A DNA stretch of 64,000 bases from Microbulbifer agarilyticus (GCF_020171345.1 NZ_JAIUZM010000003.1:485050-549049), one strand, 5' to 3'; shown: positions 9,623 to 19,746, counted from the first letter of the stretch. The notes: generated from the sequence alone by a model not told the origin. Program-made: numbers and translations.

Positions 9623-10558
9623 TTAGAACTTGAATTCAGTACCTACGCCAACGTAGCTGCGGGAGTAGTCGTCAGCAGCAGTTTCGTCGGTGTAGAAGGT
9701 GAAGACCTTAGCGGCGGAGGACAGTTTGTAGTCCAGGCCCAGGCTGAAGGTTTCGCCGTCAGTCTTAACGATGTCAGACTGGCCGTATTGTGCTTTAGCA
9801 GTCCACTTGTTGATCTTGTAAGCAACAGAAGTCATCCAGCCGTCCTGCTTGCTGCTGTCTGCTTTTTCCTGCTCTTCGTACAGACCGCCAACCTGCAGGT
9901 TGCCGAAGTTGTACTGGGCGACCACACGGGATACGTCCCAATCGTTGCCTTCAACACCCATGTCGTAAGCGTATGCCAGGTAAACACCGTCTTTGTCGTA
10001 AGCGAAAGACAGGGAGGTGCCGTTGTCGCGGGTGTCCACGACTTCACCAGCGTCGTCCAGGATCTCAGCGTCTTCGTTGCTGATATAGGCAGCAGCTACT
10101 TTGAAGCCACCAAAAGACGGAGTGGTGTACTGAACCGCATTGGACGGACGGTTGTCGCTCTTGGTCACCAGACTCTTGATGTCGCCTTCGAGGTCGTTGA
10201 ACAGGTCAACTTTCTTCTGGGCAACTTTCAGTGGGGAGTCGAACTTACCGGCGATGGCCTGACCGAAGCCACCTTCCAGGCCTGCATAGATGTTGCGCTG
10301 GCTGAAAGTGTCGCCGTCGCCATCCATGTTTACCTGATATTCCATCTTGTAGATGCCCTTGATACCGCTATCCAGCGGCAGCTCACCTTTAACACCCAGG
10401 CGAGAAGCATTACTGGATACGTCAGTAACAGCGCCGTCACCTTCGTCATTGGACTGGAAAGAAACGTTGGCTTTACCGTAAAAGTCGAAAAGCTCTTCGG
10501 CGTTGGCAACGGTAGGCAGTGCGGCAACCAGGGCCAGAGAGATAGCGGTCTTTTTCAT
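9623..10558 (-). CDS. Gram-negative general porin (OmpC/OprP-like trimeric porin family)
   Basis: This 311-residue outer-membrane beta-barrel has a typical signal peptide (MKKTAISLALVAALPTVANA). The mature protein starts EELFDFYGKANVS, a classic first strand, and ends with Phe (VGVGTEFKF), the usual outer-membrane insertion signal. Alternating aromatic and charged strands such as LAYAYDMG run through the sequence. Diffusion of small hydrophilic solutes is inferred; substrate preference cannot be read. The ATG at 10558 was chosen over the one at 10570 because it begins the signal peptide directly and has GAGAG upstream. A strong terminator follows, consistent with high expression. Confidence 0.9.
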   Translation of the reverse strand: MKKTAISLALVAALPTVANAEELFDFYGKANVSFQSNDEGDGAVTDVSSNASRLGVKGELPLDSGIKGIYKMEYQVNMDGDGDTFSQRNIYAGLEGGFGQAIAGKFDSPLKVAQKKVDLFNDLEGDIKSLVTKSDNRPSNAVQYTTPSFGGFKVAAAYISNEDAEILDDAGEVVDTRDNGTSLSFAYDKDGVYLAYAYDMGVEGNDWDVSRVVAQYNFGNLQVGGLYEEQEKADSSKQDGWMTSVAYKINKWTAKAQYGQSDIVKTDGETFSLGLDYKLSSAAKVFTFYTDETAADDYSRSYVGVGTEFKF

Positions 10559-10968
10559 GTCTGCTCTCATATCGAAGTAAGTAGTGAAAATGGATGCAAT
10601 AGGTTGTGTTCTTCCGATGCGGCGCAGTTTGCGGCACTTATGTTACAAACATGTGAAAGGTGAAAAATATTTGAAAGTAATGCGACTAAAAGTTGTCAGT
10701 TTTGACGGTTAGGCACGCAAGGCAGGATGTTTTTGCTCGAATTTGGAGCCCTTTATGACCGCAAGGGGCTTGCTCCAATTACCCAGCGGAGGTTCAAAAT
10801 ACCTGGTTTTCTTTGTTTTTTGGTGTTTTGTCCTCAGCTATGGGGTGTAGCGATAAAATTCTGTAATATTTCGACCTCCGGGTCAGGTGGGCTGTCCCGG
10901 TAGTTCAGAGCCGTTAAATGCCTCAGGGATTGGGGTGTTCGGGGGGATAGTAGCAACATGGATGTGGC
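10559..10968. other. Intergenic region between porin and comEC genes
   Basis: This roughly 410-bp gap between divergent genes presumably holds both promoters. I see AT-rich tracts near 10660-10680 and 10800-10860 but no operator, riboswitch or RNA gene that I can support. Confidence 0.5.
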
Positions 10969-13554
10969 ATGCGGGCCGAACGGATATCGGTCATGAACAG
11001 GTTCGGGGGCAGCTGGCGCCCGAGCCCAACGGTGAGTTTGTGGGTGTGCGCGATCGGCATTGGCCAGGTCGCCTACTGGCCAAGACTACCGGGCAATGCC
11101 GAACTGGCCAGCCACATTTTGCTGCTGCTTGGTGTTCTTTGGCTCATTCTATTTGTTACCGGCAGCGCGGACACCTGCCGAGGTGGATGGCGGCCTCTCG
11201 TATACCGTCTGTTGCTCCCCTTTGTTTTTGGTGCTTGCTGGGCACTGGCCTCAAATCTCAAATCGTTAGAGCAACGCCTTCCCGCTGATCTGCACGGGTC
11301 TGACCACGATCTCACCGTTCAGGTGATCTCACTTCCACAAAGCGCGCCTGCAGTGTCCTATTTCGGGGCCCCGCTACCGGCAGCACGGGGCTACCGCGAT
11401 GCGCGGTTTCGTGCCCGTATTACTGCCGCTGGCGACACCCGTTTCCTACATCAGGTCGTCGAGCTCGGTTGGTACAGGATGGAACCGGATGACTATGCTG
11501 GCCTGCGTGCGGGTAGTCAGTGGCAGATACGCGCGCGCTTGAAGCAGCCGCGGGGCAGCGCGAATCCCCACACCTTCGATTACGAGGCGTGGTTACTGGA
11601 GCAGGGAGTCTACGCCACTGGTTATGTGCGTGACCGCGACCAGAAGCCTGAGCTGCTCGCTGCAGGGGAGGGACTCGATGCGCTTCGCGAGGGTATCCGG
11701 GACGGGCTTGGTGGCGATGGCGCAGATACCTATGCCTCGGGGCCTCTGATGCGGGCACTCCTACTCGGTGATCGTGGGGGTATTGATGGCAGCACGCGGA
11801 GTTTGCTGCAGCGCACTGGTACTGCCCATTTGTTGGCGATCTCGGGGCTTCACGTTGGCATGGTGGCCGTCTGCTTTTTCATTGTTGGTGGTTTATTGGG
11901 CCGGTTGACCGGATTGCTTTTCAGGGTGCCGCGATTATTTCGCGACCCTGTTGGGTTGTCGGGAGTCATGGGCCTGCTTGCCGCCATGCTGTATACCCTG
12001 ATCAGTGGAGCGCCGCTTTCCGCTCAGCGCGCTCTGCTTATGACCGTGGTTGCCATTATCGCTCTGTTGCTCCGGCGCAGGCTTGATGGCCAATTGCCGC
12101 TCGCCTTGGCTTTGTGTGGTGTTCTGTTATGGCAGCCCCTTGCGGTGCTGAATGCAGGCTTTTGGCTTTCTTTTGTCGCGGTCGCGGTACTGCTGTTGCG
12201 GTTTAAGGGCCGTGCAGGGCTGGATGGTTTGTCGGAGAGAGAGGGGGAACTCCAGTTGCCCGAGCGCAGCGTGCGCGTTGCTTTTGCCGGCTTGACCAAC
12301 AATGTGCGCAGCCAGCTGGCGATTATGGTCGGTTTGCTGATTCCCTCGCTAATGATTTTTTCCGGCCTCAGCCTGACCGGACTGCTGGTTAATTTGATTG
12401 CCATCCCGTGGGTGGGCCTGACCATTCTGCCGCTGATATTACTGGGGGCTGCACTGCCCATTGAGCCGCTCTCCGCCGCGCTCTGGGGCCTGGCGAACCT
12501 GCAGCTGCAATGGCTATTGGGGTTCATGCGTGGCATCGACGAAGCGCTGCCAGGTTGGTTCGCGTTGCCGGTGCCTACTTTTTGGGTGGCCGTATTCGGG
12601 GCATTGAGTTGCCTGATCTGGTTGCTTCCTAAAGGGCTCCCGGGGCGCGGGCTCGCGTGGCTGCTGGTCCCCGTCATTGGGTCGAGCACTTTGCCATTTC
12701 AGCGTGCGCCGCAGCCTTATCTTGAATTATCGGTATTGGATGTGGGGCAAGGTCTGGCGGTTACCGCAGTTACTGAACAACACACGCTGGTATTTGATAC
12801 CGGCGCAGGGACGGCCGCTGGATGGAGTGCCGGCAAGACGGTGGTCGCACCTTACCTTCGTGCACTCGGTCGCGACACGGTGGATCAACTCGTTATCAGT
12901 CATGGGGATCGGGATCATGCGGGTGGTGTGCCGGGTTTGTCGGAACAAATCGGGGTTACCGAGAGTTACTCGCCCGGGCAGCTGGCACGGCGCCTGATTG
13001 GTATTTTGCCCGAAGGCACAGCGAGCAAGCGTTGTGTGGCCGGCGAATCCGAAAGTGTGGGCAGTCTGACTTTGACGTGGCTTTGGCCTGATGTGGAAAC
13101 GGGGCAAACGGAGGAATCCCCCCGACTCAGCGGCGAGGAAAACGACCACAGCTGCGTGGCCCTGTTGCAGTGGGAAGATGTGCGAGTTCTCCTCACCGGT
13201 GATATCTCGAGCAGGGTCGAGCACCGGCTTACCCGCCAGTATCCGGATTTCTCGCCGGTTGATGTATTGATTGCCCCGCACCACGGTTCGCGTACTTCTT
13301 CATCAGAAGTGTTTATCCAGTGGGCACAGCCCGCCAACGTTGTTTTCAGCAGCGGCTATCGGCATCACTTTGGCCATCCACATCAGGACGTGGTCGCAAG
13401 ATACAGCGAATTCGGCAGCGCGCTTTTTAGTACCGCCGATATGGGGGCCGTGCAGTTTGTTTGGCGCTTGGGGAACGCACCTGCGGACACGATTTGTGCG
13501 CGTGACGCAGGTCGCTTTTGGCTAACTGACGGAGCGGCTCGTTTGTGTGATTGA
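10969..13554 (+). CDS. comEC: ComEC/Rec2 DNA uptake channel protein
   Basis: This 861-residue inner-membrane protein carries the parts of ComEC in order: N-terminal membrane segments, an OB-like extracytoplasmic domain around residues 95-240, the Competence multi-helix channel (residues about 260-560, with LLAISGLHVGMV), and a C-terminal metallo-beta-lactamase domain (LSVLDVGQGLAV, then SHGDRDHAGG and the late histidines in APHHGSRTS). ComEC imports single-stranded DNA during transformation; the C-terminal domain is thought to degrade the non-transferred strand. An alternative ATG lies 24 bases downstream (10993). Its position upstream of exbB, exbD, msbA and lpxK is conserved in Pseudomonas, apart from the two genes inserted here. 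Confidence 0.95.
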   Translation: MRAERISVMNRFGGSWRPSPTVSLWVCAIGIGQVAYWPRLPGNAELASHILLLLGVLWLILFVTGSADTCRGGWRPLVYRLLLPFVFGACWALASNLKSLEQRLPADLHGSDHDLTVQVISLPQSAPAVSYFGAPLPAARGYRDARFRARITAAGDTRFLHQVVELGWYRMEPDDYAGLRAGSQWQIRARLKQPRGSANPHTFDYEAWLLEQGVYATGYVRDRDQKPELLAAGEGLDALREGIRDGLGGDGADTYASGPLMRALLLGDRGGIDGSTRSLLQRTGTAHLLAISGLHVGMVAVCFFIVGGLLGRLTGLLFRVPRLFRDPVGLSGVMGLLAAMLYTLISGAPLSAQRALLMTVVAIIALLLRRRLDGQLPLALALCGVLLWQPLAVLNAGFWLSFVAVAVLLLRFKGRAGLDGLSEREGELQLPERSVRVAFAGLTNNVRSQLAIMVGLLIPSLMIFSGLSLTGLLVNLIAIPWVGLTILPLILLGAALPIEPLSAALWGLANLQLQWLLGFMRGIDEALPGWFALPVPTFWVAVFGALSCLIWLLPKGLPGRGLAWLLVPVIGSSTLPFQRAPQPYLELSVLDVGQGLAVTAVTEQHTLVFDTGAGTAAGWSAGKTVVAPYLRALGRDTVDQLVISHGDRDHAGGVPGLSEQIGVTESYSPGQLARRLIGILPEGTASKRCVAGESESVGSLTLTWLWPDVETGQTEESPRLSGEENDHSCVALLQWEDVRVLLTGDISSRVEHRLTRQYPDFSPVDVLIAPHHGSRTSSSEVFIQWAQPANVVFSSGYRHHFGHPHQDVVARYSEFGSALFSTADMGAVQFVWRLGNAPADTICARDAGRFWLTDGAARLCD

Positions 13555-13728
13555 CGCGTGCTACATCAGTTCACCTTCCGATTGTTGCCCGCCACGCATT
13601 GAACTTGTGCACTGGTTCATAAACGGACGGATTGGTGTCGCTATGACTGACAAGTGCGAATTAGTGCACTGTTCGTCACATCTAAACTGGTACGGTTTGC
13701 GCAAGAACAGAGTAGATGTGTGTTTTGT

Positions 13729-14553
13729 ATGAAATTTAACCGGTTTACCAAGGCGTTCATCGCAGCCAGTAGTGTATCTCTCTGCAGTGGTGCGATGGCC
13801 TCGGATTGGAAATACTCCCTAGGTGCCGATGTCAGTAGTGGTGACTATGGCAGCACCGCAGAAACGGACATTACCTCGCTGCCGTTTACCGTAAGTTACT
13901 CGCCCTCTGCGGCCTGGACCTTCAAAGCGTCACTCCCATGGGTGTCCGTTGAGGGCCCCGGCGATGTGATTCCCGGTGGTGATGGTGGTTTTGTGATTGG
14001 CCCGGGAAATGGCTTTGGCAACGGCAATGGCGGCAACCAGAACCCAGACGAGTCGGTGCGCAGCAAAGAATCCGGCTTGGGCGACCTGTGGTTGACCGGA
14101 ACTTATAGCCTCGAGCCGGTCGGCAACCGCTACTTCGTGGATCTCTCGGCCAAATACAAGGTGCCGCTCGGTGATGAAGAGCGCGGGCTTGGTACCGGCG
14201 AATCCGATTACTCCCTGCAAATGGAAGTCTTCACGGCGGTGGATGACTTTACGCCGTTTGTGACCGTGGCGCGTAAATTCAAAGGCGATTTGCCGGATGT
14301 GGTACTGCGTGATGTCTGGTACACCTCGGTGGGATCAGGCTATCGACTGAGTGAGGTGTCCAGCATGGGTGCATCGCTGGATTACCAGCAGGCCGCCACG
14401 GATACGAGCAGTGCGCAAACAGAGATTTTTGGTTACTACAGCCACAAACTGAACAACCGTTGGACCGGCATGCTATACGGCTATATCGGTCTTGCAGATG
14501 GCAGCCCGGATCAGGGCTTTGGTCTGCAGATTAGCTATCGGCCTGAAAATTAA
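13729..14553 (+). CDS. Outer-membrane beta-barrel protein, transporter-like
   Basis: This 274-residue protein has a Sec signal peptide (cleavage after GAMA) and alternating strands throughout, with a Gly/Asn-rich loop near residues 80-105. It resembles short outer-membrane proteins annotated as transporters or MetA-pathway phenol-degradation proteins. The function is unknown. The ATG at 13729 was chosen because it starts the signal peptide; upstream in-frame codons encode unrelated sequence. It is followed 82 bp later by a gene for a secreted acidic protein, and the two together separate comEC from exbB. Confidence 0.65.
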   Translation: MKFNRFTKAFIAASSVSLCSGAMASDWKYSLGADVSSGDYGSTAETDITSLPFTVSYSPSAAWTFKASLPWVSVEGPGDVIPGGDGGFVIGPGNGFGNGNGGNQNPDESVRSKESGLGDLWLTGTYSLEPVGNRYFVDLSAKYKVPLGDEERGLGTGESDYSLQMEVFTAVDDFTPFVTVARKFKGDLPDVVLRDVWYTSVGSGYRLSEVSSMGASLDYQQAATDTSSAQTEIFGYYSHKLNNRWTGMLYGYIGLADGSPDQGFGLQISYRPEN

Positions 14554-14635
14554 TCCCATTTCTTGTTTTGTCACGCGCACCGAGTGAAGGATGGGCGTAT
14601 GACAAGAAACTCCCTTGAAACCAGGAGAATCAATA

Positions 14636-15382
14636 ATGAATGTCCCTTATAAATCCACTGCCCTGGCCGCAGCGCTTGCGGCGCTGGTCGCAATGCCCAT
14701 GGTTTGGGCGGACGACGATGTCGCGCCTGAGACTAGCGACGTTGAAGTTGTAGAAACCGCTGAAGGTGTTCCCAGTGAGCGTATTGCTGGCATGTTTTCT
14801 GATTTCTTTGGTGAAGATTCGCAAGCGATCGTTAATGGCTTGCGCGACGGCAGCATTCAGTATGTAGAGCCTACTGACGTAGAAGGCGGCACTGAAGGCG
14901 GCGAGACAGCCGATGTGGAAGCCGGAGATGCGCCGGAAATGGAAGAGGGTGCCGAAGTCACCACTGGCATGGGATACGGTAACGTCGTGATTACCATGGC
15001 GTTGGCTGAGCAGCTGGCCGGCATGTCCGAGGCGGAAGAAGTTGAGGGTGAGGAGGGCATGATTGCTCAGGATTCCCTCAATGAGATTCTCAGAATGCGC
15101 CAGGTCGAGGGCATGGGCTGGGGTCAGATTGCCAAGGCTATCGGTGTGAACCTCGGTGAGGTGATGAGCGGTATCCGCTCCAACCGCCCAGAGCGCGCGG
15201 ACCAGGTGGAGCGTAAAGCCGCTCGTGCCGAGAAGCAGGAAATGCGTGAAATGGCGCATGCCGAGCGCGTTGCTGCCAAGATGGAAAAATTGGAAAAGCC
15301 CGCTCGCGTAGAGAAGGTGGAGCGTCCAGAGAAGCCACAGCGCCCTGAAAAGCCCGAGCGTCCGGAGCGCCCTGGGAAGTAA
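14636..15382 (+). CDS. Secreted acidic protein with HTH-like segment and Pro/Lys/Arg-rich tail
   Basis: This 248-residue protein has a signal peptide (cleavage near MVWA), an acidic low-complexity region (residues about 28-110), a conserved-looking core (GYGNVVITMALAEQLAG, then MRQVEGMGWGQIAKAIGV near residues 155-175) and a tail of RPEKP-type repeats (residues about 220-248). The core resembles a helix-turn-helix in spacing but sits in an exported protein, so DNA binding is unlikely; I do not recognise the family. The start is the ATG with AGGAG 9 bases upstream. A strong terminator follows. A partnership with the upstream outer-membrane protein is inferred only from adjacency. Confidence 0.7.
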   Translation: MNVPYKSTALAAALAALVAMPMVWADDDVAPETSDVEVVETAEGVPSERIAGMFSDFFGEDSQAIVNGLRDGSIQYVEPTDVEGGTEGGETADVEAGDAPEMEEGAEVTTGMGYGNVVITMALAEQLAGMSEAEEVEGEEGMIAQDSLNEILRMRQVEGMGWGQIAKAIGVNLGEVMSGIRSNRPERADQVERKAARAEKQEMREMAHAERVAAKMEKLEKPARVEKVERPEKPQRPEKPERPERPGK

Positions 15383-15429
15383 GCGCATTAGCGACTTTCC
15401 CGAGCTCGGTCCCTTGAAAGGGGGCCTAC

Positions 15430-15461
15430 GACAGCCGCCGCAAGGCGGCTGTCTGCGTTTT
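15430..15461 (+). terminator. Rho-independent terminator after the secreted acidic protein gene
   Basis: A 10-bp perfect stem (GACAGCCGCC / GGCGGCTGTC) with a GCAA tetraloop is followed by TGCGTTTT. It separates the inserted gene pair from exbB. Confidence 0.8.
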
Positions 15462-15649
15462 GGAGCCTGCACGCGTGGACGGGCTGAATGCAAAGGTGGT
15501 CACAGCACAAAAAAAGTTAACAATCAGAGACTTAGCTGCTGCGAAGAGCTGTGGTAGAGTCTCAGGCCACGGCATCGAATATCGTTGATAGGGTGTCGAA
15601 TTTATACACAGATATCATAAGAATCCCGTACGCAGTCTGGGGCACAAAC

Positions 15650-16270
15650 GTGTTAGAAATTATCAAATCCGGCGGCTGGCTGATGCTGCCAATCCTGCTT
15701 TGTTCTGTTGCTGTTATCGCTATCTTCATCGAGCGTCTCTGGACCCTGAATGAGCGCAAAATCGCGCCTCGAGCCCTGTTGGGTCAGGTCTGGGGCAGTC
15801 TGCGCAGCAATCAGCTCACTTCTGACAAGATCAAAGAGCTGCGCGACTCCAGCCCGCTGGGGCGGATCTTTGCCGCAGGCCTGTCCAATTCCAAGCATGG
15901 CCGGGAGGTCATGAAAGACAGCATCGAAGAGGCCGCCAGCAAGGTGGTCCACGAGCTGGAGCGTTTCCTCAATGTTCTCGGCACCATCGCCGCGGTGGCA
16001 CCGCTGATCGGTCTGCTGGGCACGGTGCTGGGTATGATTCAGGTCTTCACCGCGATCATGCAGGAAGGTACGGGTAATGCCGGGGTATTGGCCGGGGGTA
16101 TCTCCCAGGCCCTGATCACCACCGCTGCAGGCTTGAGTGTGGCGATTCCCGCACTGATGGCCCATCGCTACTTCCAGCGCCGTGTGGACTCCATTGTGGT
16201 GACCATGGAGCAGGAAGCCGTAAAACTGGTGGATGCGCTGCATAGCGACCGCCGCATCGAAGCCGCCTGA
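15650..16270 (+). CDS. exbB: ExbB/TolQ/MotA family proton channel subunit
   Basis: This 206-residue inner-membrane protein has three helices: residues about 10-28 (SGGWLMLPILLCSVAVIAI), 105-125 and 150-170. The conserved channel region LGTIAAVAPLIGLLGTVLGM is present. With ExbD it converts proton-motive force into mechanical work for envelope processes. I placed the start at a GTG giving fMet-LEIIKSGGW, which matches the family N-terminus and has GGGG upstream; an in-frame GTG at 15551 would add 33 atypical residues. It is followed by exbD after 29 bp. This exbBD pair next to msbA-lpxK is conserved in Pseudomonas, with no TonB gene nearby. Confidence 0.9.
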   Translation: MLEIIKSGGWLMLPILLCSVAVIAIFIERLWTLNERKIAPRALLGQVWGSLRSNQLTSDKIKELRDSSPLGRIFAAGLSNSKHGREVMKDSIEEAASKVVHELERFLNVLGTIAAVAPLIGLLGTVLGMIQVFTAIMQEGTGNAGVLAGGISQALITTAAGLSVAIPALMAHRYFQRRVDSIVVTMEQEAVKLVDALHSDRRIEAA

Positions 16271-16299
16271 GCTTAAAATCCAAGATTCAGGAGCGCTCG

Positions 16300-16719
16300 A
16301 TGCAATTCCGTCGTCAAAGCCAAGAGCAGGATGGGGTTAACCTCACGCCACTGATTGATGTGGTCTTCCTGCTGCTGATCTTCTTTATGGTGTCTACCAC
16401 CTTTACCAAGGAAAGCCACCTGAAACTCAACCTCCCCGAGGCCTCTGGGCCACAGGCGGATGCGCCGCCGTCCACGGTTGAAATCCTTATCAACGCAGAC
16501 GGTTCCTATTCTGTTGACGGCCGCGCGCTGATCAACAAGAAGCTGGCCACCCTCAAATCGGCACTGTCAGAAGTGTCGGCTGGCGAGTACAATCGCCCGC
16601 TGATCATTACTGCCGATGCCACCGCAGAGCACCAGGCTGTGGTTCGTGCAATGGATGCTGCTGGTCAGTTGGGGTTTGTGCACCTCAGCATTACCACGCG
16701 GCAGCCGGGCGAACAGTAA
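16300..16719 (+). CDS. exbD: ExbD/TolR family biopolymer transport protein
   Basis: This 139-residue protein has one N-terminal membrane helix (residues about 20-40, LIDVVFLLLIFFMV) carrying the conserved Asp that takes part in proton translocation, followed by a periplasmic domain with the STTFTKESHLKLNLPEA region. It pairs with ExbB encoded just upstream. A ribosome-binding site (AGGAG) lies about 8 bases before the ATG. The next gene, msbA, begins about 105 bp downstream. Confidence 0.93.
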   Translation: MQFRRQSQEQDGVNLTPLIDVVFLLLIFFMVSTTFTKESHLKLNLPEASGPQADAPPSTVEILINADGSYSVDGRALINKKLATLKSALSEVSAGEYNRPLIITADATAEHQAVVRAMDAAGQLGFVHLSITTRQPGEQ

Positions 16720-16824
16720 TCTATAAAGTGTAAACCGGAGTGCCATACTGGCGCTCCGGCGCTTCTGACCGCGCTGTCGGCTCCGTTTATGCTGTCGAGT
16801 CGAATGGCCACAACCTGATTGTTT

Positions 16825-18663
16825 ATGGATAAATCCCCGCAACCGCCACGCAAACCAAAGAACGGAGCCAAGACCTACCGTCGTCTGTTGTCGTATGCGG
16901 CGCCACACTGGCCGCTGTTTGTCCTTGCCGTGTTCGGTTTCCTACTGTTCTCCACCATGGAAGTCGCGCTGATTGCGGTGACCGAGCTGTTACTGGATGC
17001 GGTTGGTGTGGGCATTGATGCTGGTCGCGGCTTTCTGTCCAAGTACGTGGCGGGATTTTTCCCCGGTGGCCAAATGCCCCAGGAAACGGCCCGCTGGCTG
17101 GTACCTCTGGGTATGCTGGTGATTGTCGCGCTGCGCGCGCTGGGTAACTTTATTGGTAGCTACGGGTTGGCGTATGTGGCGCGCGCGGTCATCCATCAGT
17201 TGCGTACCGAGCTGTTCGAGCACATCGGGCGGCTGCCCAGCAGCTACTTTGATCGCTACACCGGTGCGTTTTTGATTTCCAAGGTTGCCTATAACGTTGA
17301 GCAGGTAACCAACTCCATTACCAAATCGCTGAAAATTATTTTCCGCTCATCGTTTACCGCGATCGGTTTGCTGACCTATTTGTTGATGGTGAACTGGAAG
17401 CTTACGCTGACCTTCTTCCTGTTTGTGCCGATTATCGCTGCCATCGTCGGCATCGTCGGCAAGCGCTTTCGCAAACTCAGTCACCGTATTCAAAACACCA
17501 TGGGTGATGTCACGCACGTAACTCAGGAGGCTATTAATGGCTATGAAGTGGTGCGGATGTACGGTGGTCAAGACTACGAGAGCACGCGTTTCCAGGCGGC
17601 GAGTAACGCCAACCGCCAGCAGTTTATGAAACTGGTGGTGGCTGATAACGCGAGTGTTTCGGTGATCCAAATCCTGGTTGGCCTCGCCACGGCCCTGTTG
17701 GTGTGGTTCGCCCTGGCGCCGGGTATGGTCGAATCCATGACCGCCGGTGTATTCGCATCTTATATCGGTGCCGCCGCTTCGTTGGCCAAGCCGATTCGCA
17801 ATCTTTCCGAGGTGTATGCAGAAATCCAGAAGGGTATTGCAGCAGCGGAAAGTATTTTCGACGTGATCGATTCGCCGAAAGAGCCCACTGGCGGTACTGC
17901 ACAGTTGCCGGAACCGGTAACCGGGCAAGTCACTTTCGAAAATCTCGGCTTCCGCTATTCAGAAGATACACCCGAAGTTCTCTCGGATATCAGTTTTACC
18001 GTAGAAGCTGGCAAGACGGTCGCATTGGTTGGCTCTTCCGGTTCCGGCAAGAGCACATTGGTTAGTCTGCTGTCACGCTTTTATGAGCCGACCTCTGGTC
18101 GAATCCTGCTGGACGGAGTGGATATTACTCAGGTGCCGCTGGCAGACTTGCGGGAACAAATCAGCCTGGTTTCCCAAAGTATCGTGCTGTTCAATGACAC
18201 GGTGTATCGGAATATCGCCTACGGTGAGCTGGAAGGAAAACCGGATGCTGAAGTGCAGAGAGCGATCGACCTGGCACATGCACGCAGCTTTATCGAAGAA
18301 TTGCCGGAAGGTGAGCAGACGGTATTGGGCGATAATGCGCAGATTCTTTCTGGTGGTCAGCGCCAGCGCCTGGCAATTGCCCGGGCGCTGCTGAAAGATT
18401 CTCCGTTGCTGATTCTCGATGAGGCGACGTCTGCGCTCGACAATACTTCGGAGCGCCATATTCAGGCGGCACTGAATGAAGTGATGAAAGATCGCACGAC
18501 CTTCGTAATCGCACATCGTCTTAGCACTATTGAGAATGCCGACTGTATTCTGGTAATGGAGCAGGGGCGCATTGTCGAGCAGGGTAGTCACAGCGAGCTT
18601 GTGGCCTGCGGTGGTCGCTACGCACGTTTGCTACAACAACAGAATGCTGAGGGTACGGGCTGA
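16825..18663 (+). CDS. msbA: MsbA, lipid A export ABC transporter (ATP-binding/permease)
   Basis: This 612-residue half-transporter has six membrane helices in the N-terminal 330 residues and a nucleotide-binding domain after that, with Walker A GSSGSGKST, signature LSGGQRQRLAIARALL, Walker B LLILDEATSALD and switch His in IAHRLSTIENAD. MsbA flips core lipid A across the inner membrane. Its place before lpxK and kdsB supports the lipid A role over a drug-exporter role. The ATG at 16825 starts MDKSPQPPRK; the in-frame TTG two codons earlier is less likely. Confidence 0.95.
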   Translation: MDKSPQPPRKPKNGAKTYRRLLSYAAPHWPLFVLAVFGFLLFSTMEVALIAVTELLLDAVGVGIDAGRGFLSKYVAGFFPGGQMPQETARWLVPLGMLVIVALRALGNFIGSYGLAYVARAVIHQLRTELFEHIGRLPSSYFDRYTGAFLISKVAYNVEQVTNSITKSLKIIFRSSFTAIGLLTYLLMVNWKLTLTFFLFVPIIAAIVGIVGKRFRKLSHRIQNTMGDVTHVTQEAINGYEVVRMYGGQDYESTRFQAASNANRQQFMKLVVADNASVSVIQILVGLATALLVWFALAPGMVESMTAGVFASYIGAAASLAKPIRNLSEVYAEIQKGIAAAESIFDVIDSPKEPTGGTAQLPEPVTGQVTFENLGFRYSEDTPEVLSDISFTVEAGKTVALVGSSGSGKSTLVSLLSRFYEPTSGRILLDGVDITQVPLADLREQISLVSQSIVLFNDTVYRNIAYGELEGKPDAEVQRAIDLAHARSFIEELPEGEQTVLGDNAQILSGGQRQRLAIARALLKDSPLLILDEATSALDNTSERHIQAALNEVMKDRTTFVIAHRLSTIENADCILVMEQGRIVEQGSHSELVACGGRYARLLQQQNAEGTG

Positions 18664-18714
18664 TTGGCCCGTTCATCGCACATGTCAAATCAGGGATAGG
18701 GAGCGCTTGGCGAA

Positions 18715-19746
18715 ATGTCGCTAGAAGACTGGTTGAATAAACGCTGGTATCCGGCCACCGATGGTGGTGAAGACAGCGGCAATCAACTGCCATTATTTGC
18801 ACCGCTCGAGGTGGCATTTCGCCACGGCAGCCGCTGGCGGAAGCAGCGTAACAAGCCTGCTCCCTTGCCGGTACCGGTGATCGTGGTGGGTAATATCACC
18901 GTCGGTGGAGCCGGCAAAACACCATTAGTTGCCGAGCTTGGGCGCTGGCTGCAAGAGCGCGGGCGCAAGCCGGGTATTATCAGTCGTGGTTACGGCGGCC
19001 GCGCCAAGCATTATCCGTATAACGTTACTGCACAATCGCATCCCCTCGAATCCGGCGATGAACCGCTCATGCTGCACCTGATGACCGGCCTGCCGGTGAT
19101 GGTTGCCCCCAAGCGTCTGGAAGCCGCGGAAGCCCTGATCGAACAGCACGGTTGCGATGTCATTCTGTCGGATGATGGGCTGCAGCATTACGCCCTGTGG
19201 CGCAGCATGGAAATCTGTGTGGTCGATGGGCAGCGAGGGCTTGGTAACGGCCATTTATTACCCCGTGGTCCACTGCGCGAGTCTGTCGATCGGCTCGATA
19301 GCGTCGATATGGTGGTCGCCAACGGACAGCCGAGCGAGCTGGCTCTGTCTCAGTGTGGGGAGAAACTCGACTTCACCATGGAGCTCGAGCCGGCGCTCTG
19401 GCACCAGTTCAACCTGGACCAGACTTCGTCTTTAAAGCTGGAATCTGGCCCGGAGGTTGGCCCCTGTATTGCGGTCGCCGGCATCGGCAACCCGCCGCGT
19501 TTCTTCAATGCCCTGCGAGCGGCGGGGTACACCGTAACGGAAATGCCATTCTCGGATCACCACCAGTACAGTGCACAAGAGTTGCAGCTCGATGGTATTA
19601 CGCCGGTGATTATGACCATGAAAGACGCGGTGAAATGCCGCGATTTCTGGCAAAGCCACTGGTGGGCGCTGGAAGCGCGTGCCGTGCTGCCAGAAACGTT
19701 TTACCAGCGTATTCATCAACACCTTGAGAGCTTCGAACCCGCATGA
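18715..19746 (+). CDS. lpxK: Tetraacyldisaccharide 4'-kinase LpxK
   Basis: This 343-residue enzyme phosphorylates the 4' position of the lipid A disaccharide precursor at the inner membrane. The P-loop is VGGAGKTP near residues 62-69 (preceded by VVGNIT), followed by the LpxK motif ISRGYGG and the segment [12 protein letters not shown]. It follows msbA by about 50 bp and overlaps kdsB by four bases (ATGA), indicating translational coupling. Length and motifs are typical. Confidence 0.96.
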   Translation: MSLEDWLNKRWYPATDGGEDSGNQLPLFAPLEVAFRHGSRWRKQRNKPAPLPVPVIVVGNITVGGAGKTPLVAELGRWLQERGRKPGIISRGYGGRAKHYPYNVTAQSHPLESGDEPLMLHLMTGLPVMVAPKRLEAAEALIEQHGCDVILSDDGLQHYALWRSMEICVVDGQRGLGNGHLLPRGPLRESVDRLDSVDMVVANGQPSELALSQCGEKLDFTMELEPALWHQFNLDQTSSLKLESGPEVGPCIAVAGIGNPPRFFNALRAAGYTVTEMPFSDHHQYSAQELQLDGITPVIMTMKDAVKCRDFWQSHWWALEARAVLPETFYQRIHQHLESFEPA

